Source of the DNA: Saccharospirillum salsuginis
Lineage (GTDB): Bacteria > Pseudomonadota > Gammaproteobacteria > Pseudomonadales > Natronospirillaceae
Assembly: GCF_014651855.1 (NCBI RefSeq)
Contig: NZ_BMXR01000004.1
Coordinates: forward strand, 150,730 to 214,729
Length of the DNA stretch: 64,000 bases
Direction of reading: 5' to 3'
Part shown: positions 31,654-42,098 of the stretch, piece after piece
Position numbering within the stretch: position 1 is the stretch's first letter
Layout: each line of letters opens with the position of its first letter
The notes under the pieces: generated by a model
Told to the model about the DNA's origin: nothing
Database searches by the model: none
The model's input: the letters and a program-made list of their open reading frames with translations, nothing else
Program-made: the position numbers and the translations under genes

Positions 31654-32520
31654 TTATTGCGTCAGTTTCAGATGCAGACGCTTGGTGGCGATCAGGGTGT
31701 TTTCCATCAGGGTGGCGACGGTCATCGGACCGACACCACCGGGGACCGGAGTGATCCAGGCGGCTCGTTCGGCCGCGGCGTCGAACTCGACATCGCCTTT
31801 CAGCTTGCCGTTTTCCATCCGGCTGATGCCGACATCGATGACAATCGCCCCGTCCTTGATCCACTCGCCCTTGACCAGGCCGGGTTTGCCGACGGCGGCG
31901 ACGACGATGTCCGCCCGGCGAACGTGTCCTTCCAGGTCTTCGGTGAACCGGTGGGCGCATGTCGGGGTGCATCCGGCCAGCAGCAATTCGAGCACCATGG
32001 GGCGACCGACATGGTTGGAAGCGCCGATGACCAGCGCTTCCTTGCCGCGAATCGGCTCCCCGGTTTCCTTGAGCAGGGTCATAATGCCCTTGGGTGTACA
32101 GCTTTCGAGCATCGGTCGACGCTGGACCAGCCGGCCGGAGTTGAACGGATGAAAGCCGTCGACATCTTTGTCCGGCCGAATACGTTCTACAATGGTGTCG
32201 GCATTGATGTGGTCGGGCAGGGGGAGTTGGACCAGAATGCCGTCGATCGAAGCGTCTTCATTCAGTTCATCGATCAAAGCCAGCAGTTCGCTTTCCCGGG
32301 TGGCCGCCGGCAGGTCGTAACTGACCGATTTGAAACCGACTTCGTCGCAAGCGCGACGTTTGCTGCCCACATAAACCTCGGACGCCGGATCGTCGCCGAC
32401 CAGGATCACAGCGAGGCCGGGCGGGCGCAGCCCCTGACTGATCAGACCGGATACATCCTCGGCAATTCTCGCGCGGAGTTTGCTGGCAACGGCTTTGCCA
32501 TCCAGAATTTTCGCAGGCAT
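31654..32520 (-). CDS. folD: Methylenetetrahydrofolate dehydrogenase/cyclohydrolase
   Basis: FolD interconverts 5,10-methylene- and 10-formyl-tetrahydrofolate with NADP, feeding purine and formyl-methionine synthesis. Start [19 protein letters not shown] at 32520 (GAGGAG upstream) gives 288 residues; the longer open frame is not used. Motifs: [19 protein letters not shown] with catalytic lysine, [23 protein letters not shown], and the NADP loop [19 protein letters not shown], ending [17 protein letters not shown]. Confidence 0.97.
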   Translation of the reverse strand: MPAKILDGKAVASKLRARIAEDVSGLISQGLRPPGLAVILVGDDPASEVYVGSKRRACDEVGFKSVSYDLPAATRESELLALIDELNEDASIDGILVQLPLPDHINADTIVERIRPDKDVDGFHPFNSGRLVQRRPMLESCTPKGIMTLLKETGEPIRGKEALVIGASNHVGRPMVLELLLAGCTPTCAHRFTEDLEGHVRRADIVVAAVGKPGLVKGEWIKDGAIVIDVGISRMENGKLKGDVEFDAAAERAAWITPVPGGVGPMTVATLMENTLIATKRLHLKLTQ

Positions 32521-32661
32521 GAAGGGCTCCTCAATGGTTTCGCGGATTTTCTCATGCCCTCCGGGGGTGGGCAAGGTAAAGGCAGGGATTCCGACCACAC
32601 GGTTAAAACCGTTCAGATATCTCTATCGTCTTGTTTTTCCTGAATTTTTTTAAAAAAAGGT

Positions 32662-32690
32662 TTGACGCCCCTAAATGGCATGAGTAATAT
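32662..32690 (+). promoter_or_regulatory. Sigma-70 promoter of the tRNA-Pro-Arg-His operon
   Basis: TTGACG (32662-32667), 17 bases, TAATAT (32685-32690), then a GC-rich discriminator GCGCCCC. It has the same architecture as the other tRNA promoter in the window (TTGACG in both). Confidence 0.85.
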
Positions 32691-32718
32691 GCGCCCCACG
32701 TTGACGGGACGTATCGCT

Positions 32719-32795
<77 letters not shown>

Positions 32796-32860
32796 AAATC
32801 AGCGATGGTGTCTCGGTGGGTGAGGCGGTTGCAGATCCGGTTTTCGGGTCGGTTATATAG

Positions 32861-32937
32861 GCGCCCGTAGCTCAACCGGATAGAGCACTCGCCTTCTAAG
32901 CGAGTGGTTGCAGGTTCAAGTCCTGCCGGGCGCGCCA
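32861..32937 (+). tRNA. tRNA-Arg (TCT)
   Basis: Acceptor GCGCCCG pairs with CGGGCGC, anticodon arm CTCGCCTTCTAAGCGAG with anticodon TCT, T-loop GTTCAAGTC, CCA encoded. Confidence 0.97.
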
Positions 32938-32965
32938 GTCTCGCAACGTGACAATGTACTCTGTG

Positions 32966-33041
32966 GTGGGCGTAGCTCAGTTGGTAGAGCCCTGGATTGT
33001 GATTCCAGTCGTCGTGGGTTCGAGTCCCATCGTCCACCCCA
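32966..33041 (+). tRNA. tRNA-His (GTG)
   Basis: Acceptor GTGGGCG pairs with CGTCCAC (one G-T pair), the extra 5' G at 32965 faces C before CCA as usual for tRNA-His, anticodon arm CTGGATTGTGATTCCAG with anticodon GTG. Last gene of the operon. Confidence 0.96.
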
Positions 33042-33055
33042 CTTATTCTTTGCGA

Positions 33056-33080
33056 AAAAGGCCGGTCTCCGGCTTTTTTT
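33056..33080 (+). terminator. Terminator of the tRNA-Pro-Arg-His operon
   Basis: GCCGG-tct-CCGGC flanked by A-run and TTTTTTT. Confidence 0.85.
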
Positions 33081-33320
33081 GTTGGGGCTGACAAAGTCCC
33101 GGTCGGGCCAGGGCGGGCCCGGAACGAAGGGGCCGCCTGCCGGTTGGCCCGGTTTTATCAAGGCCGGGTGGCTTGGAAACCGGCGGTTGGGCTTGATTCC
33201 CGTCCTCCGCATCCCTACATTATCTGCCCCCAGCGAATCGCAACTATTAGGTCGTAGCCGTCACTGTAAACGTTACAGCTAATAGAAAGTTTACCTTTAT
33301 AGAAAGCAAGAGGAAGCCTC

Positions 33321-34634
33321 ATGCAAGTGTCTGTCGAAGCCACCCAGGGCCTGGAACGCCGCTTGAAGGTGGGAGTTCCCGCCAGCGAAGTGGACAATGC
33401 TGTCAATCAAAAGCTGAAAGAAACCGCCCGCCGCGTGCGCCTCGACGGTTTTCGCCCAGGCAAGGTACCTGTCTCGGTTGTCAAACAGCGTTTTGGCGAC
33501 GGCATTCGCGCCGAAGTGCTGCAGGATGTCGTACGTGAGAACTACGCCAAGGCCCTGTCCGAAGAACAGCTGACGCCGGCCGGTATGCCAAGCATCGAAT
33601 TCACCCAGGACAAGGCGGGTGAAGACGTTGAATTTGTGGCTACCTTCGAAGTATTTCCGGAAGTGAAGTTGGCGGAAATCGAAGGTTACGAATTCGAGAA
33701 GCCGGCAGCCGAAGTGACCGATGCCGACATCGACAAAATGCTCGACAACCTGCGCCAGCAGCGTGCCGAGTACAAGCCGGTCGAGCGCGAGGCGAAAGAA
33801 GGCGACCAGGTCAAAATCGATTTCGTCGGCAAGGTCGACGGTGAAGCCTTTAAAGGCGGCAGTGCCGAAGACCAGACACTGGTGCTGGGTTCCGGATCCA
33901 TGATTCCCGGCTTCGAAGCGGGCATCGAAGGCATGAAGGCCGGCGAGACCAAAGCGGTTGAAGTCACCTTCCCGGAAGACTACGGCAATAAAGACCTGGC
34001 CGGAAAATCCGCGGTTTTCGACATCACCGTCCACGAAGTGGCCGAGGCCGAGCTGCCCGAACTGAACGAAGAGTTCTTCAAGGCATTCGGCGCCGAAGGC
34101 ACCGATCTGGAATCCTTCAAGGTCGAAGTGCGCAAGAACATGGAGCGCGAGGCCCGTAACGCGCTGCAAGGCAAGGTGAAGAACGACGTCATCGAGAAAT
34201 TGCTGGAAGACAACCCGATCGATGTGCCGAGCGCACTGATCGACGAGGAAATCGGTCGTCTGCAGCAGCAGGCGGTGCAGCAGTTCGGTGGTGGTGCCCA
34301 GATGGACCCGTCCAGCCTGCCGAAAGAGCTGTTCCAGGACCAGGCCGAGCGCCGGGTCAAGATCGGCCTGCTGATGAACGAACTGATCAACAGCGCCGAG
34401 TTGAAGGCCGACGACGAAGCCGTTCGGGCTTACATCGAAGACCAGGCGTCCGTCTATCAGGACCCGCAGCAGGTCATCGACTACTATTACAGCAATGCTG
34501 AATTGTTGAACCAAGTTCGTGCCGTGGTTGTTGAAAACGCGGCTATCGACTATATCCTGAGTAAATCCAAGGTGGCTGAAAGCACCGTAAGTTACGAGGA
34601 TGCCGTTAAGTCGAAATCCGGAGAGCAAGGCTGA
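33321..34634 (+). CDS. tig: Trigger factor
   Basis: Trigger factor is the ribosome-bound chaperone that meets nascent chains. The 437-residue protein has the N-terminal ribosome-docking domain with the signature segment RLDGFRPGKVPVSVVKQRFG (about 42-61). An FKBP-type isomerase domain follows (GDQVKIDFVGKVDGEAFKGG, about 160-180, LVLGSGSMIPGFEAGIEGM). The C-terminal helical arms form the cradle. GCAAGAGGAAG precedes the ATG. The order tig-clpP-clpX-lon-hup is the classic one. Confidence 0.97.
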   Translation: MQVSVEATQGLERRLKVGVPASEVDNAVNQKLKETARRVRLDGFRPGKVPVSVVKQRFGDGIRAEVLQDVVRENYAKALSEEQLTPAGMPSIEFTQDKAGEDVEFVATFEVFPEVKLAEIEGYEFEKPAAEVTDADIDKMLDNLRQQRAEYKPVEREAKEGDQVKIDFVGKVDGEAFKGGSAEDQTLVLGSGSMIPGFEAGIEGMKAGETKAVEVTFPEDYGNKDLAGKSAVFDITVHEVAEAELPELNEEFFKAFGAEGTDLESFKVEVRKNMEREARNALQGKVKNDVIEKLLEDNPIDVPSALIDEEIGRLQQQAVQQFGGGAQMDPSSLPKELFQDQAERRVKIGLLMNELINSAELKADDEAVRAYIEDQASVYQDPQQVIDYYYSNAELLNQVRAVVVENAAIDYILSKSKVAESTVSYEDAVKSKSGEQG

Positions 34635-34670
34635 GCCGCGCCAAGCGCAGCCATTCCTCCGCTACAATGA

Positions 34671-34704
34671 AAGTTGGCGCTTCGGTTGAAGTGCCAACTT
34701 TTTT
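34671..34704 (+). terminator. Terminator between tig and clpP
   Basis: AAGTTGGCGCTTC-ggtt-GAAGTGCCAACTT, a 13-bp stem with one G-T pair, followed by TTTT. It probably limits read-through from tig so that clpP depends partly on its own promoter. Confidence 0.9.
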
Positions 34705-34753
34705 GTTATTTGGAAGGCTTATTTGGACACCCCATCAACCAGGAGTCGAGTGA

Positions 34754-35392
34754 ATGTCAAAATTTGATGCGAACGGGTCCGCACCCGATATCATGAATGC
34801 CAGTGGTCTCGTTCCCATGGTGGTCGAGCAATCGGCGCGGGGTGAACGGGCGTACGACATCTACTCCCGTTTGCTGAAGGAAAATGTCATCTTCCTGGTA
34901 GGTCAGGTTGAAGACCATATGGCGAACCTGATCATTGCTCAGTTGCTGTTTCTTGAGAGTGAGAACCCGGACAAGGACATCAACCTGTACATCAATTCAC
35001 CGGGTGGTTCGGTCACGGCGGGCATGGCCATTTACGACACCATGCAGTTTATCAAGCCGGACGTAAGTACCATGTGCATCGGCCAGGCGGCCAGTATGGG
35101 CGCCTTGTTGCTGGCCGGCGGGGCGAAGGGCAAGCGGTATTGCCTGCCGAATTCCCGTATGATGATCCACCAGCCGTTGGGTGGCTTCCAGGGTCAGGCG
35201 TCGGATATCGAGATCCACGCGCGTGAGATCCTGGAAATGAAACACCGTTTGAACGAAATTCTGGCCCATCACACCGGTCAGCCGCTCGAGGTCATTGAAA
35301 AAGACACCGATCGGGACAACTTCATGAAAGCGGACGAGGCTGTCGAGTACGGCCTGGTCGACCAGGTATTGGCGGGTCGGGACCTGGGCTGA
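34754..35392 (+). CDS. clpP: ATP-dependent Clp protease proteolytic subunit
   Basis: ClpP forms the double-heptamer serine protease chamber that works with ClpX or ClpA. The 212-residue protein shows the catalytic serine 114 ([15 protein letters not shown]), histidine 139 ([12 protein letters not shown]) and the aspartate in the DTDRD segment. The N-terminal propeptide-like stretch ends before [25 protein letters not shown] stands before the ATG. clpX follows after 149 bases with a probable promoter of its own. Confidence 0.98.
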   Translation: MSKFDANGSAPDIMNASGLVPMVVEQSARGERAYDIYSRLLKENVIFLVGQVEDHMANLIIAQLLFLESENPDKDINLYINSPGGSVTAGMAIYDTMQFIKPDVSTMCIGQAASMGALLLAGGAKGKRYCLPNSRMMIHQPLGGFQGQASDIEIHAREILEMKHRLNEILAHHTGQPLEVIEKDTDRDNFMKADEAVEYGLVDQVLAGRDLG

Positions 35393-35541
35393 GGCCCGGC
35401 CGTTCCCGCCCAAAAAGGTAAATAAAATCAAGCGGTTGTTGAATATTACGAAACAACCACAGACAAGCCCTAAAAAAACTTGCATTTATGGGGTTGTGGT
35501 TTCATCTTTAGTCTGGCAACCGTTAAGTATGGAGTAGTTGA

Positions 35542-36828
35542 ATGGCCGACGATAGAACCGGAAAAGGCGACGACGGAAAGCTGCTGTACTGCTCGTTCTG
35601 CGGTAAAAGTCAGCACGAAGTCCGTAAGCTGATTGCCGGGCCTTCGGTGTTCATTTGCGATGAATGCGTCGATCTCTGTAACGACATCATCCGGGAAGAA
35701 CTGCAGGAGAGCGGCCCGAAGAACGAAAGCAGCCGGCTGCCGACCCCCGCTGAGATTCGCGAAACACTGGATGAATACGTCATCGGGCAGTCGCGTGCCA
35801 AGATGGTGCTCTCGGTTGCGGTCTATAACCACTACAAGCGGCTGCAGTACGGCGAGACCAACGAAGACGTCGAACTGAGCAAGTCCAACATTCTGCTCAT
35901 CGGCCCGACCGGCAGCGGTAAAACGCTGTTGGCGGAGACGCTGGCGCGGATGTTGAACGTGCCCTTTACCATCGCCGATGCCACGACCCTGACCGAAGCC
36001 GGGTATGTGGGTGAAGACGTCGAGAACATCATTCAGAAGTTGTTGCAGAAATGCGACTACGACGTCGACAAAGCCCAGCGCGGTATCGTCTATATCGACG
36101 AGATCGACAAGATTTCCCGCAAGTCCGATAACCCGTCCATCACCCGGGATGTGTCCGGGGAAGGCGTGCAGCAGGCCCTGCTCAAGCTGATCGAAGGCAC
36201 CGTGGCCTCGGTTCCGCCCCAGGGCGGCCGCAAGCACCCGCAGCAGGAGTTCCTGCAGGTCGACACGGGGAACATCCTGTTTATCTGTGGCGGCGCCTTT
36301 GCCGGCCTGGAAAAAATCATCCGTGACCGGTCGGAAAAGGGCGGTATCGGTTTCAGTGCCACCGTCAAAAGCAAGGATTCCAACCGTCGTCTGGGCGAGA
36401 CCATCGCCGAGGTGGAGCCGGAGGATCTGGTCAAATACGGCCTGATTCCCGAATTCATCGGGCGTCTGCCGGTACTGGCGACGCTGACGGAGTTGGATGA
36501 GGCGGCATTGATCCAGATCCTGACGGAGCCGAAGAACTCCCTGATCAAGCAGTATCAAAAACTGTTCGATATGGAGAATGTCGAGCTCGATTTCCGCATG
36601 AGCGCGCTCAAGGCCGTGGCCCACAAGGCCATGGAGCGTAAAACCGGCGCTCGCGGTCTGCGCTCGATTCTGGAAAACGTCTTGCTCGATACCATGTATC
36701 GCATTCCGTCGGAGACCGGTGTCACCAAGGTGGTCATCGACGAAAGTGTCATCAAAGGCGAGGCCGAGCCTCTGCTGATATACGAGAATCAGGACAGTCA
36801 AAAAACCGCCAACGGGCAACACGACTGA
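35542..36828 (+). CDS. clpX: ClpX ATPase, unfoldase of ClpXP
   Basis: ClpX unfolds tagged substrates and feeds them to ClpP. The 428 residues begin with the zinc-binding domain (YCSFCGKS ... ICDECVDLC). Then come Walker A ([19 protein letters not shown]), Walker B ([12 protein letters not shown]), the pore loop GYVGEDVEN, sensor regions and the IGF-type loop that docks on ClpP ([15 protein letters not shown]). A terminator follows the gene. Confidence 0.98.
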   Translation: MADDRTGKGDDGKLLYCSFCGKSQHEVRKLIAGPSVFICDECVDLCNDIIREELQESGPKNESSRLPTPAEIRETLDEYVIGQSRAKMVLSVAVYNHYKRLQYGETNEDVELSKSNILLIGPTGSGKTLLAETLARMLNVPFTIADATTLTEAGYVGEDVENIIQKLLQKCDYDVDKAQRGIVYIDEIDKISRKSDNPSITRDVSGEGVQQALLKLIEGTVASVPPQGGRKHPQQEFLQVDTGNILFICGGAFAGLEKIIRDRSEKGGIGFSATVKSKDSNRRLGETIAEVEPEDLVKYGLIPEFIGRLPVLATLTELDEAALIQILTEPKNSLIKQYQKLFDMENVELDFRMSALKAVAHKAMERKTGARGLRSILENVLLDTMYRIPSETGVTKVVIDESVIKGEAEPLLIYENQDSQKTANGQHD

Positions 36829-36845
36829 TCGACCGCATGAGTAAA

Positions 36846-36869
36846 AGGGCTTTGAACGAAGCCCTTTTT
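36846..36869 (+). terminator. Terminator of clpX
   Basis: AGGGCTT-tgaacg-AAGCCCT followed by TTTT. Confidence 0.85.
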
Positions 36870-37004
36870 CCGTATAGAAATGTGCTTTTGCTGCGACACA
36901 GTAACGTGCGCATGCCGTACAGGGATGTGATTCGATCGCAGAACAGGATGTTTCGGGAGCGGCCTTCGTGATTTCCCACCCTGGGCCATTTTTTTCACGC
37001 ATCT

Positions 37005-37033
37005 CTTGATTTGATGGCGCCTGTCGCCATTAT
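37005..37033 (+). promoter_or_regulatory. Possible heat-shock promoter of lon
   Basis: CTTGATTT (37005-37012), 13 bases, GCCATTAT (37026-37033) resembles the sigma-32 form CTTGAAA / CCCCATnT. The spacer holds the inverted repeat ATGGCG-cctgt-CGCCAT (37014-37030). lon is heat-shock controlled in many proteobacteria, which fits, but this is a by-eye match. Confidence 0.35.
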
Positions 37034-37065
37034 CACTGTAAATCCAAACAGTTACCGAGGTACCT

Positions 37066-39489
37066 ATGGAGCATACTGACTCCCGTACAGGCGACCCGAT
37101 CATACTGCCGCTGCTGCCGTTGCGGGATGTGGTTGTCTACCCTCACATGGTGATTCCGCTGTTCGTCGGCCGTGAGAAGTCCATCGCCGCTCTTCAGGCC
37201 GCCATGGACGATGGCAAAAAAATACTGCTGGTAGCCCAGCGCAATGCCTCCGACGACGATCCGGAACAGAACGATTTGTATCAGGTCGGCACCCTGGCCA
37301 CCGTCCTGCAGCTGCTTCGGCTGCCGGATGGCACCGTCAAAGTGCTGGTCGAAGGGGTCGATCGCGTCCAGATCGACCAATTGGTCGAAGGCGATGACTA
37401 TCTGAAGGGACATGCCACCCTCAAGTTCGGCGAACCGCTGTCCGAGCGTGAGAACGAGTCCCTGGTGCGGATCCTGATGTCCCAGTTCGACAAGTACGTT
37501 CAACTGAGCAAGAAAGTACCGTCCGAGGTCATTACCTCCCTGAACAGCATTGAAGAACCCGGTCGCCTGGCTGACACCATCGCGGCGCATCTGTCGTTGA
37601 AAATCGACGAGAAGCAACAGGTGTTGGAATTCGCCGGTGACCGTGAGCGCATCGAACATCTGCTGTCCATCCTCGAGACCGAGATCGATCTGTTGCAGGT
37701 CGAGAAGCGCATACGCGGTCGGGTCAAGAAGCAGATGGAGAAGTCCCAGCGCGAGTATTACCTGAATGAACAAATGAAGGCCATTCAGAAAGAACTCGGT
37801 GATATGGACGACGCCAACCCGAACGAAGCGGAAGAGTTGGCGCGCAAGATCGAAGAGTCCGGCATGCCCAAAGAGGCACGCGAGAAAGCGGAAGCCGAAC
37901 TGAACAAATTGAAGATGATGTCGCCGATGTCGGCGGAGTCGTCCGTGGTGCGCAATTACCTGGACTGGATGGTCAATGTTCCCTGGACCAAGAAGTCCCG
38001 GGTTCGCCATGACCTGAGCCGGGCCAAGGAGGTTCTCGAAGAGGACCACTACGGTCTGGATGAGGTCAAGGAACGCATCCTGGAATACCTCGCGGTGCAG
38101 CAGCGCGTGAAAAAGATCAAGGGCCCGGTTCTGTGCCTGGTCGGCCCGCCCGGGGTGGGTAAAACCTCTTTGGGTAAATCCATCGCTCGCGCCACCAACC
38201 GGAAATTCATCCGTATGGCGCTGGGTGGTGTGCGTGACGAATCCGAGATTCGCGGTCACCGCAGGACTTACATCGGTTCCATGCCCGGCAAGGTCGTGCA
38301 GAAGCTGAGCAAAGTCGGGGTGCGCAACCCGCTGTTCCTGCTCGACGAAATCGACAAGATGGGCATGGATCATCGGGGCGATCCGGCATCGGCCCTGCTT
38401 GAGGTATTGGACCCGGAACAGAATCACACCTTCAACGATCACTACCTGGAGGTGGACTACGACCTGTCGGACGTCATGTTCGTCTGCACGGCCAACTCCA
38501 TGAATATTCCGGGCCCGTTGATGGACCGGATGGAAGTCATCCGGCTTCCCGGTTACACCGAAGACGAGAAGGTCAATATCGCCGAACGCTATCTGTTGCC
38601 CAAGCAATTGAAAGCGAACGGTCTGAAAGAAAACGAATTGATCATGCCGACCGAGACCACCCGCGACCTGATACGCTACTACACGCGAGAAGCCGGGGTG
38701 CGGAATCTGGAACGGGAAATCGCCAAAGTCTGCCGTAAAGTGGTGATGTCCAACGTTCTCGAAAAGGAGGTCAAATCGGTCGAGATCTCGCCCGAGAAAC
38801 TGGAAGATTACTCCGGCGTCCGCCGCTACAAGTTCGGTCTGGCCGACAAGGAAAACCAGATTGGCATGGTGACCGGTCTCGCCTGGACTTCCGTCGGCGG
38901 CGAATTGCTGAACCTGGAGGCCACTGCCGTGCCTGGCAAGGGTCGTACGGTTCAGACGGGCTCTCTGGGCGACGTCATGAAAGAATCGATCCAGGCAGCC
39001 ATGACGGTGGTCCGCTCGCGGGCACAGAGCCTGGGTATCATGCCGACCTTCAGTGAGAACCGTGACATCCACATCCACGTTCCCGAAGGGGCGACGCCGA
39101 AAGACGGTCCGTCCGCCGGTATCGGCATGTGCACGGCCCTGGTCTCCGTCCTGACCCGTATACCGGTCCGGGCCGATGTCGCCATGACCGGCGAGATCAC
39201 GCTGCGCGGACAGGTGTTGCAAATTGGCGGCCTTAAGGAAAAACTGCTGGCCGCACGGCGTGGTGGCATTAAAACCGTCATCATTCCGAAGGAAAACGTT
39301 CGTGATTTGAAGGAAATTCCGGATAACATCAAGAACGAACTGGATATTCGACCTGTTGAATGGATCGATGATGTGCTAGATGTAGCTCTCGAGCGTAAGC
39401 CGACGCCGCTGACCGACGAGGAAGTCGAGGCGGAAATGGCCAAGTCCCGGTCTGAGAGCCAGACGACATCTAGCCTCAGCACCCACTAG
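37066..39489 (+). CDS. lon: ATP-dependent protease La
   Basis: Lon degrades damaged and regulatory proteins, using ATPase and protease domains in one chain. The 807 residues show the N-terminal substrate domain (LPLLPLRDVVVYPHMVIPLF), coiled coil, and Walker A GPPGVGKTSLGKSIA near 359. The Walker B-containing segment LFLLDEIDKMG follows. The serine-lysine protease has serine in PKDGPSAGIG (about 680) and lysine in GGLKEKLLAARRGGI (about 723). It ends with a charged serine-rich tail. A 729-codon open frame on the other strand is a shadow. Confidence 0.98.
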   Translation: MEHTDSRTGDPIILPLLPLRDVVVYPHMVIPLFVGREKSIAALQAAMDDGKKILLVAQRNASDDDPEQNDLYQVGTLATVLQLLRLPDGTVKVLVEGVDRVQIDQLVEGDDYLKGHATLKFGEPLSERENESLVRILMSQFDKYVQLSKKVPSEVITSLNSIEEPGRLADTIAAHLSLKIDEKQQVLEFAGDRERIEHLLSILETEIDLLQVEKRIRGRVKKQMEKSQREYYLNEQMKAIQKELGDMDDANPNEAEELARKIEESGMPKEAREKAEAELNKLKMMSPMSAESSVVRNYLDWMVNVPWTKKSRVRHDLSRAKEVLEEDHYGLDEVKERILEYLAVQQRVKKIKGPVLCLVGPPGVGKTSLGKSIARATNRKFIRMALGGVRDESEIRGHRRTYIGSMPGKVVQKLSKVGVRNPLFLLDEIDKMGMDHRGDPASALLEVLDPEQNHTFNDHYLEVDYDLSDVMFVCTANSMNIPGPLMDRMEVIRLPGYTEDEKVNIAERYLLPKQLKANGLKENELIMPTETTRDLIRYYTREAGVRNLEREIAKVCRKVVMSNVLEKEVKSVEISPEKLEDYSGVRRYKFGLADKENQIGMVTGLAWTSVGGELLNLEATAVPGKGRTVQTGSLGDVMKESIQAAMTVVRSRAQSLGIMPTFSENRDIHIHVPEGATPKDGPSAGIGMCTALVSVLTRIPVRADVAMTGEITLRGQVLQIGGLKEKLLAARRGGIKTVIIPKENVRDLKEIPDNIKNELDIRPVEWIDDVLDVALERKPTPLTDEEVEAEMAKSRSESQTTSSLSTH

Positions 39490-39495
39490 AACTGC

Positions 39496-39525
39496 TTGAC
39501 AGTCGAAATTTGGGGCTGGTATAAA
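39496..39525 (+). promoter_or_regulatory. Promoter of hupB
   Basis: TTGACA (39496-39501), 18 bases, TATAAA (39520-39525). It is embedded in an inverted repeat, AGTCGAAA (39501-39508) with TTTCGACT (39531-39538), that could bind a regulator. Confidence 0.7.
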
Positions 39526-39678
39526 GTGGTTTCGACTTATCTCGAAAGCACAGGCTGAATTAATAACAAAACAGACGTGGACCTCATCGGTAGGCGGGGC
39601 CGACAGCCGGAAGAGCCCAAGGCTCCGCACCACGGATTTGAGAACTGCGTCTCACAACGAAGTTGAAAGGGGAATAGT

Positions 39679-39951
39679 GTGAACAAGTCTGAACTGATTG
39701 ATGCTGTAGCCGCTGCGGCTGACATTCCTAAAGCGGCTGCCGGCCGTGCCCTGGACGCCATGATCGATTCGGTCACGGATACTCTGAAAAACGGTGATCA
39801 GGTGGTGCTGGTCGGTTTTGGTACCTTCGGTGTGAAAGAACGCGCCGCTCGCACCGGCCGTAACCCGCAGACCGGCCAGCCGATTGAAATCAAGGCCGCC
39901 AAAGTACCCAGCTTCAAGGCTGGCAAGGCTCTGAAAGACGCCGTAAACTGA
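39679..39951 (+). CDS. hupB: DNA-binding protein HU-beta
   Basis: A 90-residue nucleoid protein of the HU/IHF family that bends DNA as a dimer. [20 protein letters not shown], then [20 protein letters not shown] and the C-terminal [12 protein letters not shown] are typical of HupB. The start is GTG or ATG at 39679 with GGGGAA before it. It has its own strong promoter after lon, and a GC hairpin (AGGGGAGC / GCTCCCCT) follows the stop. Confidence 0.97.
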   Translation: MNKSELIDAVAAAADIPKAAAGRALDAMIDSVTDTLKNGDQVVLVGFGTFGVKERAARTGRNPQTGQPIEIKAAKVPSFKAGKALKDAVN

Positions 39952-40073
39952 TTTGCCGGTTTAGGGGAGCTTCTAGGCGCTCCCCTGAACTTCGCAACGA
40001 CCCGACAGCGTATCAAGGCGATGCGCTTTTTTTTTGTTTATGTGTCCGTAAATTAAACGGGGTGGGAAGCTGA

Positions 40074-41954
40074 ATGCTGGAGATCGTCCGTAAACTCGCC
40101 AGAGGGACGGCGGGGAAAGTGATAGTGGGTGTGATTGTCGTTGCCTTTACCTTGGGTGGCGCCTTTTCCGTCGTCAATATCGTGAACAATTCCGATCCGG
40201 TCCAGGTGAACGGCGAGGGCATCAGCGATGTTGAAATCCAGCGTCTGGTCAGCATGCGTCAGCAGCAGTTGATGCAACAGCTGGGAGAAAACGCCACGCC
40301 CGAGCTGTTGAATTCCGCGTTTATTCGCCAATCCGTCATCAACTCCCTGATCAACCAGGAACTGCAATTGCAGGCCAGCAGCAATCTGGGCATGGCGGTG
40401 TCCCCCGAACAGGTCAGCCGCGAGATCACCTCCATTCCCGCCTTCCAGGTGGACGGCCAATTCGATGAAGAAACCTATCGTCGTGTACTGGCTCAAAATG
40501 GCTATACCCCGAATACATTCCGCGCCGAACGCGCATCGCAGCTGCGTCTGAACCAGATGCAGACCGGACTTGTGGCGAGCGCCTTCACTCTGGATCGTGA
40601 AGTCGACCGCGTCGCCGAGTTGGACAACCAACAGCGAGAAGTCTCCTACAAGTTGTTCCGCGCCGAAGATTTCGTCGAGGAAGTCGATATCACCGATGCC
40701 GATATTCAGTCCTATTACGACGCCAACAGTTCGGAATTCCTGAGCGACGAGCGCGTTCAGGTGCGCTTCGTCCGCCTGAGCGCGAGTGATCTGGTTCCGG
40801 ACATGGTTGTTACCGAAGCCGACCTCGAAGCCGAATACGACAGCTATGTCGCCGAGCAGGAATCCGATGCCAATCGAGAGGTGTCCCATATTCTGTTCGC
40901 CGAGGGTGACGATACCCTGGCCGAAGCTCGTTCGGCGCTCGAACGCCTCGAGTCGGGCGAGTCCTTCGCGGATCTGGCGGCCGAATTGTCCGACGACCCC
41001 GCCAGCGCCGATGCCGGCGGTTCCCTGGGTGAGCTGGTCGAAGGCTTCTATGTCGAAGAGTTTTACCAGGCGGCGATGTCATTGACGGAAGTCGGTGAAG
41101 TCAGCGAACCGGTCGAAACCGAATTTGGTTACCACCTGATCCGGCTGGACTCCCTGAGTTCCGCCCAGATTACTCCGTTGGCCGACATGCGCGATGAGCT
41201 GGAGCAGCGGATCAAGCGTGAAAAAGCCGAAGAAGAGTTCGCCCTGGTCGAAAGCCAGTTGGCCGATGCGGCGTTCACATCCGAAAGCATCGAAGCCGTA
41301 TCCGAAACCTTCGGAACAACGGTGAATATCACGGACTGGATAACCCGCAATGGCAACGAGGGCGTCACTTCCGATCCGGCCTTCCTCAGCACGGCGTTCT
41401 CGCCGGCGGTGATCGACGAAGGTCGCATCAGCGATGTGGTCCGCCTGGACAATGGCGACCTGGTGGTCATGCAGTTGGAGGATTACCAGCCGGAGCAGGT
41501 TCAGGCGCTGGCGGAAGTCCGTGACGAAATCGAGCAGGTATTGACCGCCGAGCAGTCCCGCGAACTGGCGACAGCCGCGGCCGAAGCCGAAATCGAACAG
41601 GTTCGCGCCGAGGGCGCTCTGCCCGGCGAGGGTTGGGTCGAGCCTGTGGTGATCGGTCGTAACAATTCGGAACTGCCGGCCGACCTGGTCAACTTCAGTT
41701 TCAGCATGCCCAAGCCGAATGGCGCCGCCTTGACGGTGGATCAAAGCCGGGTTAGTGAGGGCGTCTATACCGTGGCTGTTCTTGACGTATCGAGCGGTGA
41801 GCCGGAAGCTGAGGAAGTCGATAATCTGTCGGACTTCCTGGCGGAAAGACATGGTCAAACCGAGTACCAGAGTTTTTTCAATGCGCTGCGAGCCGGTGCC
41901 GATATCGAAATTCAGGGTCAGGGCCAGGCACCGTCACAAAACAGCCCGATGTGA
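40074..41954 (+). CDS. ppiD: Periplasmic folding chaperone PpiD
   Basis: PpiD is an inner-membrane-anchored chaperone near the Sec translocon that receives emerging outer-membrane and periplasmic proteins. The 626 residues begin with a cytoplasmic tail and one membrane helix (GKVIVGVIVVAFTLGGAFSV, about 15-34). SurA-N-like helices follow, then a parvulin domain about 265-360 (EVSHILFAEGDDTLAEARSA, FADLAAELSDDPASADAGG, GYHLIRL). A long C-terminal region completes it. The acidic, glutamate-rich composition is noticeable and might point to a salt-adapted organism. Confidence 0.94.
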   Translation: MLEIVRKLARGTAGKVIVGVIVVAFTLGGAFSVVNIVNNSDPVQVNGEGISDVEIQRLVSMRQQQLMQQLGENATPELLNSAFIRQSVINSLINQELQLQASSNLGMAVSPEQVSREITSIPAFQVDGQFDEETYRRVLAQNGYTPNTFRAERASQLRLNQMQTGLVASAFTLDREVDRVAELDNQQREVSYKLFRAEDFVEEVDITDADIQSYYDANSSEFLSDERVQVRFVRLSASDLVPDMVVTEADLEAEYDSYVAEQESDANREVSHILFAEGDDTLAEARSALERLESGESFADLAAELSDDPASADAGGSLGELVEGFYVEEFYQAAMSLTEVGEVSEPVETEFGYHLIRLDSLSSAQITPLADMRDELEQRIKREKAEEEFALVESQLADAAFTSESIEAVSETFGTTVNITDWITRNGNEGVTSDPAFLSTAFSPAVIDEGRISDVVRLDNGDLVVMQLEDYQPEQVQALAEVRDEIEQVLTAEQSRELATAAAEAEIEQVRAEGALPGEGWVEPVVIGRNNSELPADLVNFSFSMPKPNGAALTVDQSRVSEGVYTVAVLDVSSGEPEAEEVDNLSDFLAERHGQTEYQSFFNALRAGADIEIQGQGQAPSQNSPM

Positions 41955-42098
41955 CGCCGGACTTCAAGCCGCCAGGGTGGCTTGATCGCGTCAAATCCAT
42001 GAATGGATAGAGAAACCCGTTGCGTTGATGGCGGCACCTTCGAACTGCGGATTCCGCGGTATCGAACGGATGCCGCTTTTTTGTATCAGGACAGCACG

